DNA of 64,000 nucleotides, from contig CP136062.1 of NCBI GenBank assembly GCA_032622095.1, forward strand, positions 144,172,351-144,236,350, given 5' to 3'. The notes under the pieces are model-generated. The model had not been told where the DNA came from, did no database searches, and saw nothing but the letters and a program-made list of their open reading frames with translations. Numbering within the stretch: position 1 is the stretch's first letter; each line of letters opens with the position of its first letter. Shown here one piece after another: positions 10,228 to 22,710 of the stretch. A program made the position numbers and the translations under genes. Origin of the DNA: Siphonodentalium dalli (taxonomy: Eukaryota > Mollusca > Scaphopoda > Gadilida > Siphonodentaliidae).

Positions 10228-13200
10228 TCAATGACAAATTATGTTAGTCTTCAGAAGTCCGAGAGGACCCGTCCCTTCTTGCCAACATAGACTGTTCGTT
10301 GCAGCATTCAATATTTGCATGCCCCCGCAGAACACAGTACATGCTAATCCGGCTGCATTGCAGCTGCACCTTGCCATTCTGCATTGCTGTTTGATTGAAC
10401 ATGACCATCGAATCATTTGCAGCATATTGTCCAGGGTCAAGAGGGATGTCCTGTGGAACAGTCGTAGGTATTAGTGATTTTGACGCCTCGTCTTTCACTA
10501 ACCATGTTGGGTCCAGTGGTGATGGATCGAGATCCAACGCATGCTTCCAGATGCATGCTTACAAATGGGTGCGTTTGACATTCTCTATGAAAGATTTTGT
10601 ACTCGGGGACAAGGTGCATATTTTCGGAATTTTGTATGCTCCTGGTCTGCCCAATTTAGTTGACCGCAAGCTCATTCTTGCTTCGGATATCGAGGCGGAT
10701 GGTGGAACCCCATAACAAGCTGTCATGAATGATGTCGCTTCTCTGATGACGACGTCTATAAAAGCGTCAATATCACCTACTGAATCGAGACAAACTCCAT
10801 CGGTTTTCAATATTTTGAGGGCACGACCTTTCCCTATACCGAAACAACCACCAACTGTACTGCAGCCAGATATAGCATGTTCCGCTAACATTTCTGGAAC
10901 GATATCATGGTGTTTGTTCACGGTTGCACCAATATCTACAACTGACCTCCCGGATAGGATACTCCATAGTCACTGACGATGTGAGCTTCTGTTTGTGGTA
11001 GAAGTGAAGCAGTAATACGAAGACATCAGTATCATCTGCAAGAAGACAACCTGTTCTCACTTTTCTCGGCCACTCGCACTGCTTGCTGCATTGTGATATT
11101 GTCAGCCTCTTCATGAGTGGTCTCCAAGTCGCGCCTTACGATCATAATGCCTTTGTTAATTTCTATCGGTACATTATCTTGGCAGATGACTACCAATTTG
11201 TGGTCCATAATATTGTCGGTGGCAAAGTCTTTGTCTACCTCGAGCTGTTTGCAGATTATACTGATGAGCTGCTTTTTATTCTCGGGGACAGTCAGCATCA
11301 GTTTCTGAGAAGGTAGTACTGGTGTGGAATTCAACTTGAATTCTAGGAAAGAGCCTGTAGCTCTACGGGCTCTCGTTGTACATTTCGTTCTAAAATCATG
11401 ATACCTATCGAACATGAGATACACATCACCAATCAACAGTCTATGCTTCAAAGTTTCCCGAAACTGTGAACGAAGTCCGGAACAGTAGTACTCCGAAGAG
11501 AACTTGACTCTGGCCAGTGGGGAATCTACAGGAGAGCACATCCACCAATGATTGTGCTAATACTAAGTCATGCTGGTACTAACTGCGGAGCAGACGTGAC
11601 GACTGAGCGTTGATGCTTCAGAGCTGATTTCGATTTAGAGATGCGCATGTCACCACTCATCAAACAAAGCTGATTGTACCAGGGGGGGGGGGGGGGGGTC
11701 GGAAAACAATTTCAGGCACGTATGGCATTTTTTCCCTTTCGATCATTTTTTGTACCCACCACCCCCACCGCCAATTGTTTTTCCGTTTTCGGCAGTTTTT
11801 TCCGACCATTTTTTGACACCCTTTTAACACTAAAACAGAGATTTGCGGGGGGAATTCACTGTAAACAGCTGTATATGAATTTCTGTGCATACTATTTATC
11901 ATGGATGTTAACATGGACATGTAAATAGGAATGAGTCATTTTGAGGTCATTCGGCCAAAAAAACATGGCTGCCAGCGGCCATCTTGGATTTCAAAATTTG
12001 CAACAAAATACAACACGATAACTGCCTGCAGTCAGTTTACAGTTAGAATTACATTATTTCTCTCATTCAAAGTGGTTTTGAAGCCCAACTCATTGCCAAA
12101 ACACTAAAAAACAAGCAGGAAATATTTTGTTTAGTTTCTAACTTTTATGCCCTTTTTCATGGCAGACATCGTCACCACCGGGTTTGAAATGGTGTCAAAC
12201 GTTTACCGATGATGGAGCAATCCTACCACTCGTTATGTGAATGAGTACTTCTGGATGTTGATCAGGGTTGAGAGGGTTGACAACAACTTCTTTAAGACCA
12301 CATCGGTCTTGTTTATCGGCAGCAATTCTACTTCTTGCCTATTCCTTGTGCAATTGATCAGAGCTAGACTGCCCTTCCGATTCTCTCAACTGATGCACGT
12401 CATTCAGTAAGCGACGACAAGTGTGCAAATTGAGTGCCCAAACTTTGAGTGTTTCTGGTTTCAGGGTGATGCCAATTATACCCGACTTCCCATAGCGCAT
12501 AATGGTTGTCTCGATAAATATATCACTCCAAATACCATTCCACCAACCCTCTACGTGACGCATCACGTGGGCACATTTCATGAAATGCAACAGGACATCT
12601 TGGGACAGAGACTGCATCTCACATAAGTAGTATAATCAATATCGAGCATAATTGACACGTCCAGATGCAAAGAAGTATGGCAACACCGATTCCACTGAGG
12701 AAAGGTGCAGTGGCCAGTCACCTTCTCGTTCAGCTCGCGCACACATCATCATAATAAATACTTGCTTAATGAGGCAGTCTACCCACAGGTTAGTAGTTTT
12801 GCTTTTCTGGGAGTGTTCATCTAATCTGTTTGCAAGATCATCAGGACACTCAATACTATCTTCCGTCAGTATTCATCTGAGTAACTCTTCAGTTAATAAT
12901 AGCAGTTCACGAACATTCATTGGGAATTTCTTACCGATGAGCATCTTGGCCACACCGCCGAATACTGACTCAAGGACTTCATTCAAACCACTATTAGCCA
13001 TTAGAGTGCCAATACTGCCGACATAACTCATAATCATTGTGCATCCCCCAATCTTGGGATCATATTACAGAATATGTCTGGGTTAGACCAGAGAGATATC
13101 TTTATTACCTCCAAGTATAGGAGAGATCGATATACATGACATAATTACAGTTGGATTAAAGTGGGCTCCCCTGGCCAGTGTGGTGGGCCGTTATGTACAA

Positions 13201-14190
13201 GTATAGAGTGATACTTTATGTCGGCTATGAACAATGTGAACGTTTGGCGGTATTTTGAGTGAGACGTTGCGCTTCGACCATAGCAGTTGCTATTGTTTCC
13301 GGGTCTGCCAGTGGCATATCAATTAGTGGTAAATATACCGGCTTTGTTGAGGACTGTGGAGATTGACCACTCTCACGACAGGCTCGTGAGTTATATCTGT
13401 TGAACTCGGCACAATCATCTTTTGATATAACATCTTTCAGAAATGAGAAATCGAGCTCCATTGCCTCTGCAATGTTTGCGAGCATTTTCAGTGTAGGGAT
13501 ATCTTAATGTACGAACTTAGTCGGCATTTCAGGTTTCTTGAGTCCATTGAACTGAGTGGTCTTCAACTGATAATCAATGGGTTTACCCAGGTCAACTTTC
13601 TTCAATCTTGGGATCCTTGAACTATCGACTATCGGTATTTGGTTGTGCCATTACCATTGCTAGTGAGTGGGTGCTCAGTTTCCAATTTTGTGAAGAGATG
13701 TCGGCATCGAAGTTGTCAGCGACAACTTGTACTAACCCATCAGCCGAACTACTAATCGTATTGTACATAAGCACTGCTTCTCGATGCCATGAAAACAACC
13801 GATTTTTTTAAACGTAGAAGTTCGTCATATGTACAAGTTACGCCAAAATCATGCATTGTTCTCACCAACTCTTTGGAGTCTCTCAAATTCACATCCAAAC
13901 TGAACTGCAGCGGGGTTGCAACTCTTAACATAGACGATATGAGGATGTTGCCGATCAAGAAAGCCGGAAGGGTACGATCGATATACGGAGATAGACTCCC
14001 AAGAAAATCGAGCTGATATTCGCTCACATACTGAGAAACATTCTGGGTATTCAATTCTGAGTCATAACTGTGTTTGTCTATCTCTATATCGCGAATTTCT
14101 CGCGAGATTGTCTTCTTCATAGTTTGTATCGATGCTAGTAGATCATCGTTTTGGTCGTCAACAATTCTCATCACAGAGCCGACACGTAGA
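10228..14190 (-). pseudogene. Decayed transposon-type gene: FEN1/XPG-like nuclease core plus C-terminal CXC-like motif
   Basis: One protein family can be followed on the minus strand through many frames. In order: 14,190-13,620 (N-terminal 'DFGVTCTYDELLRLKKS', then 'VVADNFDADISSQN'); 13,485-13,225 ('YLPLIDMPLADPETIATAM'); about 13,030-12,640 ('LWVDCLIKQVFIMM', 'AEREGDWPLHL'); 12,617-12,339 ('GWWNGIWSDIFIETTIMRYG', 'LKPETLKVWALNLHTC'); 11,541-11,032 ('DRYHDFRTKCTTRARR', 'THEEADNITMQQA'); 11,114-10,905 ('DDTDVFVLLLHF'); 10,921-10,559 ('SGCSTVGGCFGIGKGRALK'); 10,440-10,228 (Cys-rich 'RCSCNAAGLACTVFC'). I know this family as long uncharacterised proteins repeated in invertebrate genomes. The EEAD, DDTD and GC(D)-GIGK-ALK order mirrors the FEN1/XPG active site and its helical DNA-binding turn; that link is inference. 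It is clearly dead: frameshifts, stops, and Ser where the family usually has Asp (GCST for GCDT). The 800 bp at 11,540-12,340 look like inserted filler. Confidence 0.75.
11682..11698. repeat. Poly-G tract
   Basis: Seventeen G in a row inside the decayed gene, followed by CCACCACCCCCACC-like text. Homopolymers of this length are prone to sequencing and assembly error. Confidence 0.95.
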
Positions 14191-16214
14191 GCGTATGCGT
14201 GTAGTGTGATTCTTATGTCTGGGTACAAACGTGAGCGTGTCTGTATTCAGACATGAGCGTGTTGTCTGACTCTTATGTCTGCCTTCGTACTTAGGGGTTC
14301 CTAGGAACGGCGGAGATTTTCATCGGGTCATTTTTTCCGCCCGATGTACCGTAAATCATACCTCTTTCAGGGACGGGTACCATCACGGGACGGGTATCTT
14401 TGAACCGTTTTCTCGAGGCTGATAGGAGGGGAATCGCAGATATGTTGGATATGCCTATGTTCATTATCACTACTAAATTCGGCCCCCCTGGTTCAATGTT
14501 TGGGTGACAATCAGCGGGATTTAGTTGAAATTTAAAAAAAAATTAAAACAAATCTATACTTTGGGCCGATATTTTCGCTGTATTTTGGATTTTGTTTTCA
14601 GCCGGTGTCGATACCAAATCGACGTTTCTGTTATCTGAAACCGTTTGCAGTCCGAAATCGGAGTTTGTAGTATGTTTTCAACAGCAAACTAGGGATTTAA
14701 GAGAAAAACGTGTTTTTCGATATTTTGTTTGCGGTCATTTCTTTTCGGGGCTAATAAAATGTTTTCCTCAAGGCTGACATAAGTCCAACCGATTGATTAT
14801 TGTTGTGGGGTGTCTCGACGAACAGAAACCACATAGAAAAAAACTTTATACGCCAAAACACGCAGTTCTGCCTCGGCTGTCGGACTAATTGTCCAGTAAC
14901 TCCATTCAAATGCCGAAATAAGTTTAGAAAGGTCTTGCCATATGATATCTATCTAATTTATTTAACCCATTCGGGTTGGTAAAATAGTCAATAATGTATT
15001 ATGAAGGCTTTGACTGTTTAAAAAATATATAGGTGTAAATTACATAATTTAGGGCAATCAACCCTTAATTGATAGAAGCCTTTCCGGACAGGGGTCTTCA
15101 GTTCATATCTATTATTTTATACCCACGCAACTATTTAAAATTTGTTATTTAAAGAAATAATCCATCATTAAGTTGCTGAACCGGAAATACTTAACAGTTT
15201 ATAAAACAATCAATATCACTTCATCCTACAAATTGTGCTCCGCTCCACGAAGATATAGTTCCATATTACCTAGTGACCTAGTTTTGAAAAAAAACAATAC
15301 AAATTCTAAAATAAATACACAATGGAACAAATTCCCAGCCGATCAGCCAGGTAAATGTGTATTGTTTTCAATACCGCACAAAGACACTCTCAGAAATATT
15401 TGCAATTCTGTAACTTTTGCTGTGGAGATTTGCATGGGAATACCCATTCAAAATTGGTCGCTTGCTGGTATATCTGAAAAATTATGAATAATGAATTGGA
15501 ATTATTCGATCTTGATCATTAAAATTCAACCGTTTTGATATGCGCCAAAATCAATTTGTTTAACGCTTCTTTGTTCGATGTTGCTATTAAATATTGAATT
15601 AGTTTAGACATATTAGTATATAAGATCGTTTGACAGATGCACGAAATATTGATATAACGACCACATGTGCTCTGAAAAATACTTGCTTGATTCACAGCCA
15701 TTAGCATAGTACGCTTGGGCAATATTTACCATTTTTCATATATTGGTTGCCATTTTGGCAGCCATTTTGAGCCAAAGTGACAATTTGGTAAATTTGAGTT
15801 GGAATATCGATAAAAAATAGAAAGCATCATTTACATTGCGCAGTTCTTCCAATTTCTTGATGAAATATGACTAGAATTCCAATGGCGATATTTTGTGATA
15901 TATTATACCGCGTTCTGTAAAATCGAATTTTTGAGTGACCGGAAGGTGTTGGGACCCAATGGATGGCATATTTCATTGCTTCAAATGTCATTTAACATGC
16001 TAAATACAAAATAAAGTCACAATTCTCAACCAGTTCCAAACAGCAGAAACTTATCCTAAAATACTAGCAAAAACGTAAACAAAATTCACTCCCGGTCGCC
16101 ATTTTGGCCGCCATCTTAGACCAGGAATTTTGGTACTGAAAGGTGGCGTTATGTCTTAGCTTCACAAATATATATACTTTTTTATATATGTGACAAGATT
16201 TTCTCACTATAATT
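13314..16214. repeat. 2.9-kb tandem unit 1
   Basis: First of three direct copies with period 2901. In plus order it contains the 5' part of the decayed nuclease-family gene (minus strand, to about 14,190), a Helitron-derived fragment (14,205-14,400, 'GGAGATTTTCATCGGGTCA', 'GGGACGGGTACCAT'), unrecognised DNA with 'TTCAGCCGGTGTCGATACC', the dispersed repeat at 14,890-15,070, unrecognised AT-rich DNA, and a GCCATTTTGGC-rich segment (15,725-16,140). The unit differs from units 2 and 3 by scattered substitutions and a ~11-bp deletion near 13,468. Confidence 0.92.
15725..16140. repeat. Segment of the GGCCATTTTGG interspersed family in the tandem unit
   Basis: 'TTGGCAGCCATTTTGAGCCA', 'AATATGACTAGAATTCCAATGG', 'ACCGCGTTCTGTAAAATCGA' and 'CCCGGTCGCCATTTTGGCC' match, with divergence, the arms of the palindromic element at 28.5-28.9 kb (reverse) and 32.5-32.9 kb, and the arm at 53.7-54.0 kb. 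It repeats at about 18,625-19,040 and 21,535-21,940 because the unit is tandemly repeated. Confidence 0.75.
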
Positions 16215-19115
16215 GCATATCAATTAGTGGTAAATATACCGGCTTTGTTGAGGACTGTGGAGATTGACCACTCTCACGACATGCTCGTGAGTTATATCTG
16301 TTGAACTCGGCACAATCATCTTTTGATATAACATCTTTCAGAAATGAGAAATCGAGCTCCATTGCCTCTACTTTGCTATAACAATGTTTGCGAGCATTTT
16401 CAGTGTAGGGATATCTTTATGTACGAACTTAGTCGGCATTTCAGGTTTCTTGAGTCCATTGAACTGAGTGGTCTTCAACTGATAATCAATGGGTTTACCC
16501 AGGTCAACTTTCTTCAATCTTGGGATCCGTGAACTATCGACTATCGGTATTTGGTTGTCATTGCTAGTGAGTGGGTGCTCAGTTTCCAATTTTGTGAAGA
16601 GATGTCGGCATCGAAGTTGTCAGCGACAACTTGTACTAACCCATCAGCCGAACTACTAATCGTATTGTACATAAGCACTGCTTCTCGATGCCATGAAAAC
16701 AACCGATTTTTTTAAACGTAGAAGTTCGTCATATGTACAAGTTACGCCAAAATCATGCATTGTTCTCACCAACTCTTTGGAGTCTCTCAAATTCACATCC
16801 AAACTGAACTGCAGCGGGGTTGCAATCTTAACATAGACGATATGAGGATGTTGCCGATCAAGAAAGCCGGAAGGGTACGATCGATATACGGAGATAGACT
16901 CCCAAGAAAATCGAGCTGATATTAGCTCACATACTGAGAAACATTCTGGATATTCAATTCTGAGTCATAACTGTGTTTGTCTATCTCTATATCGCGAATT
17001 TCTCGCGAGATTGTCTTCTTCATAGTTTGTATCGATGCTAGTAGATCATCGTTTTGGTCGTCAACAATTCTCATCACAGAGCCGACACGTCGAGCGTATG
17101 CGTGTAGTGTGATTCTTATGTCTGGGTACAAACGTGAGCGTGTCTGTATTCAGACATGAGCGTGTTGTCTGACTCTTATGTCTGCCTTCGTACTTAGGGG
17201 TTCCTAGGAACGGCGGAGATTTTCATCGGGTCATTTTTTCCGCCCGATGTACCGTAAATCATACCTCTTGCAGGGACGGGTACCATCACGGGACGGGTAT
17301 CTTTGAACCGTTTTCTCTAGGCTGATAGGAGGGGAATCGCAGATATGTTGGATATGCCTATGTTCATTATCACTACTAAATTCGGCCCCCTGGTTCAATG
17401 TTTGGGTGACAATCAGCGGGATTTAGTTGAAATTTAAATTTTGTTTTTGTTAAATCTATACTTTGGGCCGATATTTTCGCTGTATTTTGGATTTTGTTTT
17501 CAGCCGGTGTCAATACCAAATCGACGTTTCTGTTATCTGAAACCGTTTGCAGTCCGAAATCGGAGTTTGTAGTATGTTTTCAACAGCAAACTAGGGATTT
17601 AAGAGAAAAACGTGTTTTTCGATATTTTGTTTGCGGTCATTTCTTTTCGGGGCTAATAAAATGTTTTCCTCAAGGCTGACATAAGTCCAACCGATTGATT
17701 ATTGTTGTGGGGTGTCTCGACGAACAGAAACCACATAGAAAAAAACTTTATACGCCAAAACACGCAGGTCTGCCTCGGCTGTCGGACTAATTGTCCAGTA
17801 ACTCCATTCAAATGCCGAAATAAGTTTAGAAAGGTCTTGCCATATGATATCTATCTAATTTATTTAACCCATTCGGGTTGGTAAAATAGTCAATAATGTA
17901 TTATGAAGGCTTTGACTGTTTAAAAAATATATAGGTGTAAATTACATAATTTAGGGCAATCAACCCTTAATTGATAGAAGCCTTTCCGGGCAGGGGTCTT
18001 CAGTTCATATCTATTATTTTATACCCACGCAACTATTTAAAATTTGTTATTTAAAGAAATAATCCATCATTAAGTTGCTGAACCGGAAATATTTAACAGT
18101 TTATAAAACAATCAATATCACTTCATCCTAGAAATTGTGCTCCGCTCCACGAAGATATAGTTCCATATTACCTAGTGACCTAGTTTTGAAAAAAACAATA
18201 CAAATTCTAAAATAAATACACAATGGAACAAATTCCCAGCCGATCAGCCAGGTAAATGTGTATTGTTTTCAATACCGCACAAAGACACTCTCAGAAATAT
18301 TTGCAATTCTGTAACTTTTGCTGTGGAGATTTGCATGGGAATGCCCATTCAAAATTGGTCGCTTGCTGGTATATCTGAAAAATTATGAATAATGGATTGG
18401 AATTATTCGATCTTGATCATTAAAATTCAACCGTTTTGATATGCGCCAAAATCAATTTGTTTAACGCTTCTCTGTTCGATGTTGCTATTAAATATTGAAT
18501 TAGTTTAGACATATTAGTATATAAGATCGTTTGACAGATGCACGAAATATTGATATAACGACCACATGTGCTCTGAAAAATACTTGCCTGATTCACAGCC
18601 ATTAGCATAGTACGCTTGGGCAATATTTACCAGTTTTCATATATTGGTTGCCATTTTGGCAGCCATTTTGAGCCAAAGTGACAATTTGGTAAATTTGAGT
18701 TGGAATATCGATAAAAAATAGAAAGCATCATTTACATTGCGCAGTTCTTCCAATTTCTTGATGAAATATGACTAGAATTCCAATGGCGATATTTTGTGAT
18801 ATGTTATACCGCGTTCTGTAAAATCGAATTTTTGAGTGACCGGAAGGTGTTGGGACCCAATGGATGGCATATTTCATTGCTTCAAATGTCATTTAACATG
18901 CTAAATACAAAATAAAGTCACAATTCTCAACCAGTTCCAAACAGCAGAAACTTATCCTAAAATACTAGCAAAAACGTAAACAAAATTCACTCCCGGTCGC
19001 CATTTTGGCCGCCATCTTAGACCAGGAATTTTGGTACTGAAAGGTGGCGTTATGTCTTAGCTTCACAAATATATATACTTTTTTATATATGTGACAAGAT
19101 TTTCTCACTATAATT
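16215..19115. repeat. 2.9-kb tandem unit 2
   Basis: Second direct copy, starting at 'GCATATCAATTAGTGG' exactly 2901 bp after unit 1. It shares private differences with unit 3 (for example GGTCTGCC near 17,767, where unit 1 has GTTCTGCC). It has a small deletion near 16,556 and a 1-bp loss near 16,826 that break the coding remnant further. Confidence 0.92.
16570..17125 (-). pseudogene. Copy 2 of the nuclease-family 5' remnant
   Basis: Tandem duplicate of 13,620-14,190 (minus). The frame is broken where unit 1 reads through: only a 69-codon N-terminal piece stays open. Same family assignment as the 10.2-14.2 kb pseudogene. Confidence 0.75.
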
Positions 19116-22017
19116 GCATATCAATTAGTGGTAAATATACCGGCTTTGTTGAGGACTGTGGAGATTGACCACTCTCACGACATGCTCGTGCGTTATATCT
19201 GTTGAACTCGGCACAATCATCTTTTGATATAACATCTTTCAGAAATGAGAAATCGAGCTCCATTGCCTCTACTTTGCTATAACAATGTTTGCGAGCATTT
19301 TCAGTGTAGGGATATCTTTATGTACGAACTTAGTCGGCATTTCAGGTTTCTTGAGTCCATTGAACTGAGTGGTCTTCAACTGATAATCAATGGGTTTACC
19401 CAGGTCAACTTTCTTCAATCTTGGGATCCTTGAACTATCGACTATCGGTATTTGGTTGTGCCATTACCATTGCTAGTGAGTGGGTGCTCAGTTTCCAATT
19501 TTGTGAAGAGATGTCGGCATCGAAGTTGTCAGCGACAACTTGTACTAACCCATCTGCCGAACTACTAATCGTATTGTACATAAGCACTGCTTCTCGATGC
19601 CATGAAAACAACCGATTTTTTTAAACGTAGAAGTTCGTCATATGTACAAGTTACGCCAAAATCATGCATTGTTCTCACCAACTCTTTGGAGTCTCTCAAA
19701 TTCACATCCAAACTGAACTGCAGCGGGGTTGCAACTCGTAACATAGACGATATGAGGATGTTGCCGATCAAGAAAGCCGGAAGGGTACGATCGATATACG
19801 GAGATAGACTCCCAACAAAATCGAGCTGATATTCGCTCACATACTGAGAAACATTCTGGGTATTCAATTCTGAGTCATAACTGTGTTTGTCTATCTCTAT
19901 ATCGCGAATTTCTCGCGAGATTGTCTTCTTCATAGTTTGTATCGATGCTAGTAGATCATCGTTTTGGTCGTCAACAATTTTCATCACAGAGCCGACACGT
20001 AGAGCGTATGCGTGTAGTGTGATTCTTATGTCTGGGTACAAACGTGAGCGTGTCTGTATTCAGACATGAGCGTGTTGTCTGACTCTTATGTCTGCCTTCG
20101 TACTTAGGGGTTCCTAGGAACGGCGGAGATTTTCATCGGGTCATTTTTTCCGCCCGATGTACCGTAAATCATACCTCTTTCAGGGACGGGTACCATCACG
20201 GGACGGGTATCTTTGAACCGTTTTCTCTAGGATGATAGGAGGGGAATCGCAGATATGTTGGATATGCCTATGTTCATTATCACTACTAAATTCGGCCCCC
20301 TGGTTCAATGTTTGGGTGACAATCAGCGGGATTTAGTTGAAATTTAAAAAAAAAATTAAAAAAATCTATACTTTGGGCCGATATTTTCGCTGTATTTTGG
20401 ATTTTGTTTTCAGCCGGTGTCAATACCAAATCGACGTTTCTGTTATCTGAAACCGTTTGCAGTCCGAAATCGGAGTTTGTAGTATGTTTTCAACAGCAAA
20501 CTAGGGATTTAAGAGAAAAACGTGTTTTTCGATATTTTGTTTGCGGTCATTTCTTTTCGGGGCTAATAAAATGTTTTCCTCAAGGCTGACATAAGTCCAA
20601 CCGATTGATTATTGTTGTGGGGTGTCTCGACGAACAGAAACCACATAGAAAAAAACTTTATACGCCAAAACACGCAGGTCTGCCTCGGCTGTCGGACTAA
20701 TTGTCCAGTAACTCCATTCAAATGCCGAAATAAGTTTAGAAAGGTCTTGCCATATGATATCTATCTAATTTATTTAACCCATTCGGGTTGGTAAAATAGT
20801 CAATAATGTATTATGAAGGCTTTGACTGTTTAAAAAATATATAGGTGTAAATTACATAATTTAGGGCAATCAACCCTTAATTGATAGAAGCCTTTCCGGA
20901 CAGGGGTCTTCAGTTCATATCTATTATTTTATGCCCACGCAACTATTTAAAATTTGTTATTTAAAGAAATAATCCATCATTAAGTTGCTGAACCGGAAAT
21001 ATTTAACAGTTTATAAAACAATCAATATCACTTCATCCTAGAAATTGTGCTCCGCTCCACGAAGATATAGTTCCATATTACCTAGTGACCTAGTTTTGAA
21101 AAAAACAATACAAATTCTAAAATAAATACACAATGGAACAAATTCCCAGCCGATCAGCCAGGTAAATGTGTATTGTTTTCAATACCGCACAAAGACACTC
21201 TCAGAAATATTTGCAATTCTGTAACTTTTGCTGTGGAGATTTGCATGGGAATGCCCATTCAAAATTGGTCGCTTGCTGGTATATCTGAAAAATTATGAAT
21301 AATGGATTGGAATTATTCGATCTTGATCATTAAAATTCAACCGTTTTGATATGCGCCAAAATCAATTTGTTTAACGCTTCTCTGTTCGATGTTGCTATTA
21401 AATATTGAATTAGTTTAGACATATTAGTATATAAGATCGTTTGACAGATGCACGAAATATTGATATAACGACCACATGTGCTCTGAAAAATACTTGCCTG
21501 ATTCACAGCCATTAGCATAGTACGCTTGGGCAATATTTACCAGTTTTCATATATTGGTTGCCATTTTGAGCCAAAGTGACAATTTGGTAAATTTGAGTTG
21601 GAATATCGATAAAAAATAGAAAGCATCATTTACATTGCGCAGTTCTTCCAATTTCTTGATGAAATATGACTAGAATTCCAATGGTGATATTTTGTGATAT
21701 GTTATACCGCGTTCTGTAAAATCGAATTTTTGAGTGACGGGAAGGTGTTGGGACCCAATGGATGGCATATTTCATTGCTTCAAATGTCATTTAACATGCT
21801 AAATACAAAATAAAGTCACAATTCTCAACCAGTTCCAAACAGCAGAAACTTATCCTAAAATACTAGCAAAAACGTAAACAAAATTCACTCCCGGTCGCCA
21901 TTTTGGCCGCCATCTTAGACCAGGAATTTTGGTACTGAAAGGTGGCGTTATGTCTTAGCTTCACAAATATATATACTTTTTTATATATGTGACAAGATTT
22001 TCTCACTATAATTGCAT
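19116..22017. repeat. 2.9-kb tandem unit 3
   Basis: Third direct copy, ending at GCAT (22,014-22,017), where unrelated-looking sequence 'CAAACTAACTTAACGG' begins. The same GCAT is the junction between copies, so the breakpoint is a 4-bp microhomology. Near-identity to unit 2 points to a recent event. Confidence 0.92.
19430..20041 (-). pseudogene. Copy 3 of the nuclease-family 5' remnant
   Basis: Tandem duplicate of unit 1's fragment. A 158-codon frame (20,041-19,565) is open as in unit 1, with a few substitutions (Lys for Arg near residue 21, Val for Leu near residue 76), then the same stop. Its apparent first ~15 codons come from Helitron sequence, so the open frame is not a functional gene. 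Confidence 0.75.
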
Positions 22018-22600
22018 CAAACTAACTTAACGGAAATGGCAGCCATCTTGGATGCCATCTTGAATTACAAAAAAATGCTCACTGTCGATTTTAGCCGATT
22101 TTGGATATGTTATAGAGGATATATTCCTCTTCAAAATGGTATACAAATTAACTTAGTTCAAATTTCTTCTTGGTCAAACCATTTATCGACCAGACTAGTT
22201 CTGTTTAATGCATAGCACGTTTACTGGTATACAATGTAAATGCTCTTTATTTCTACCATATATCAGGAATAGGCTAACACGGAACGCTCTTTTCTGTTCC
22301 ATAAGTTGCAAATGGCTGGGGGTTTTGTTAGGACATCAACTCGTCTTTCGACATGGGGCGTCATTATGTGATGTTCGTAGAAAGGCAGTTCTAAGTATTT
22401 ATCGACCGGGAACATTTCAAAAGCGACTATTATTAGGTGTACATTATATTATGAAGCGCAATTAAATCACGACGTGACTTCCATTCACCTATGTTTATGA
22501 AACACGGTATATTTATTACAGACAAGGGATTGGAGGACAGGTTGCTGGTCTCACACATGTGTACTGTACCTCATATCCCACTAGTTAATTGTTATTGAAA
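22018..22600. other. Unrecognised sequence with a small dispersed repeat
   Basis: No gene recognised. 22,236-22,296 ('TGCTCTTTATTTCTACCATA', 'CAGGAATAGGCTAACACGGA') is a diverged copy of a ~65-bp motif also at 34,758-34,822 and, inverted, 47,711-47,773. Confidence 0.45.
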
Positions 22601-22604
22601 GAAA

Positions 22605-22710
22605 TTAACACATTAAGATATACTCATGATTAAAGTAGGAATGAATGCCAATGTCATAGTGCAATGGCATTCATTCGTACTTTAAACATGAGTATATCTT
22701 AATGTGTTAA
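22605..22710. repeat. 106-bp near-perfect inverted repeat
   Basis: Left arm TTAACACATTAAGATATACTCATG and right arm its complement. The pairing continues through 'GAATGAATGCCA' / 'TGGCATTCATTC' to a short central loop (TCATAGTG region). Probably a MITE or a foldback relic. A hairpin transcript would be a good small-RNA precursor; this is inference only. Confidence 0.85.

Noticed and set aside
10241-10715. Plus-strand frames of 77 and 106 codons
   Set aside because: Antisense shadows of the minus-strand nuclease-family remnant, whose motifs are on the other strand.
14592-14982. Small plus-strand frames preserved in all three 2.9-kb units
   Set aside because: Conservation is explained by recent duplication; no motif and no excess of silent differences that I can see.
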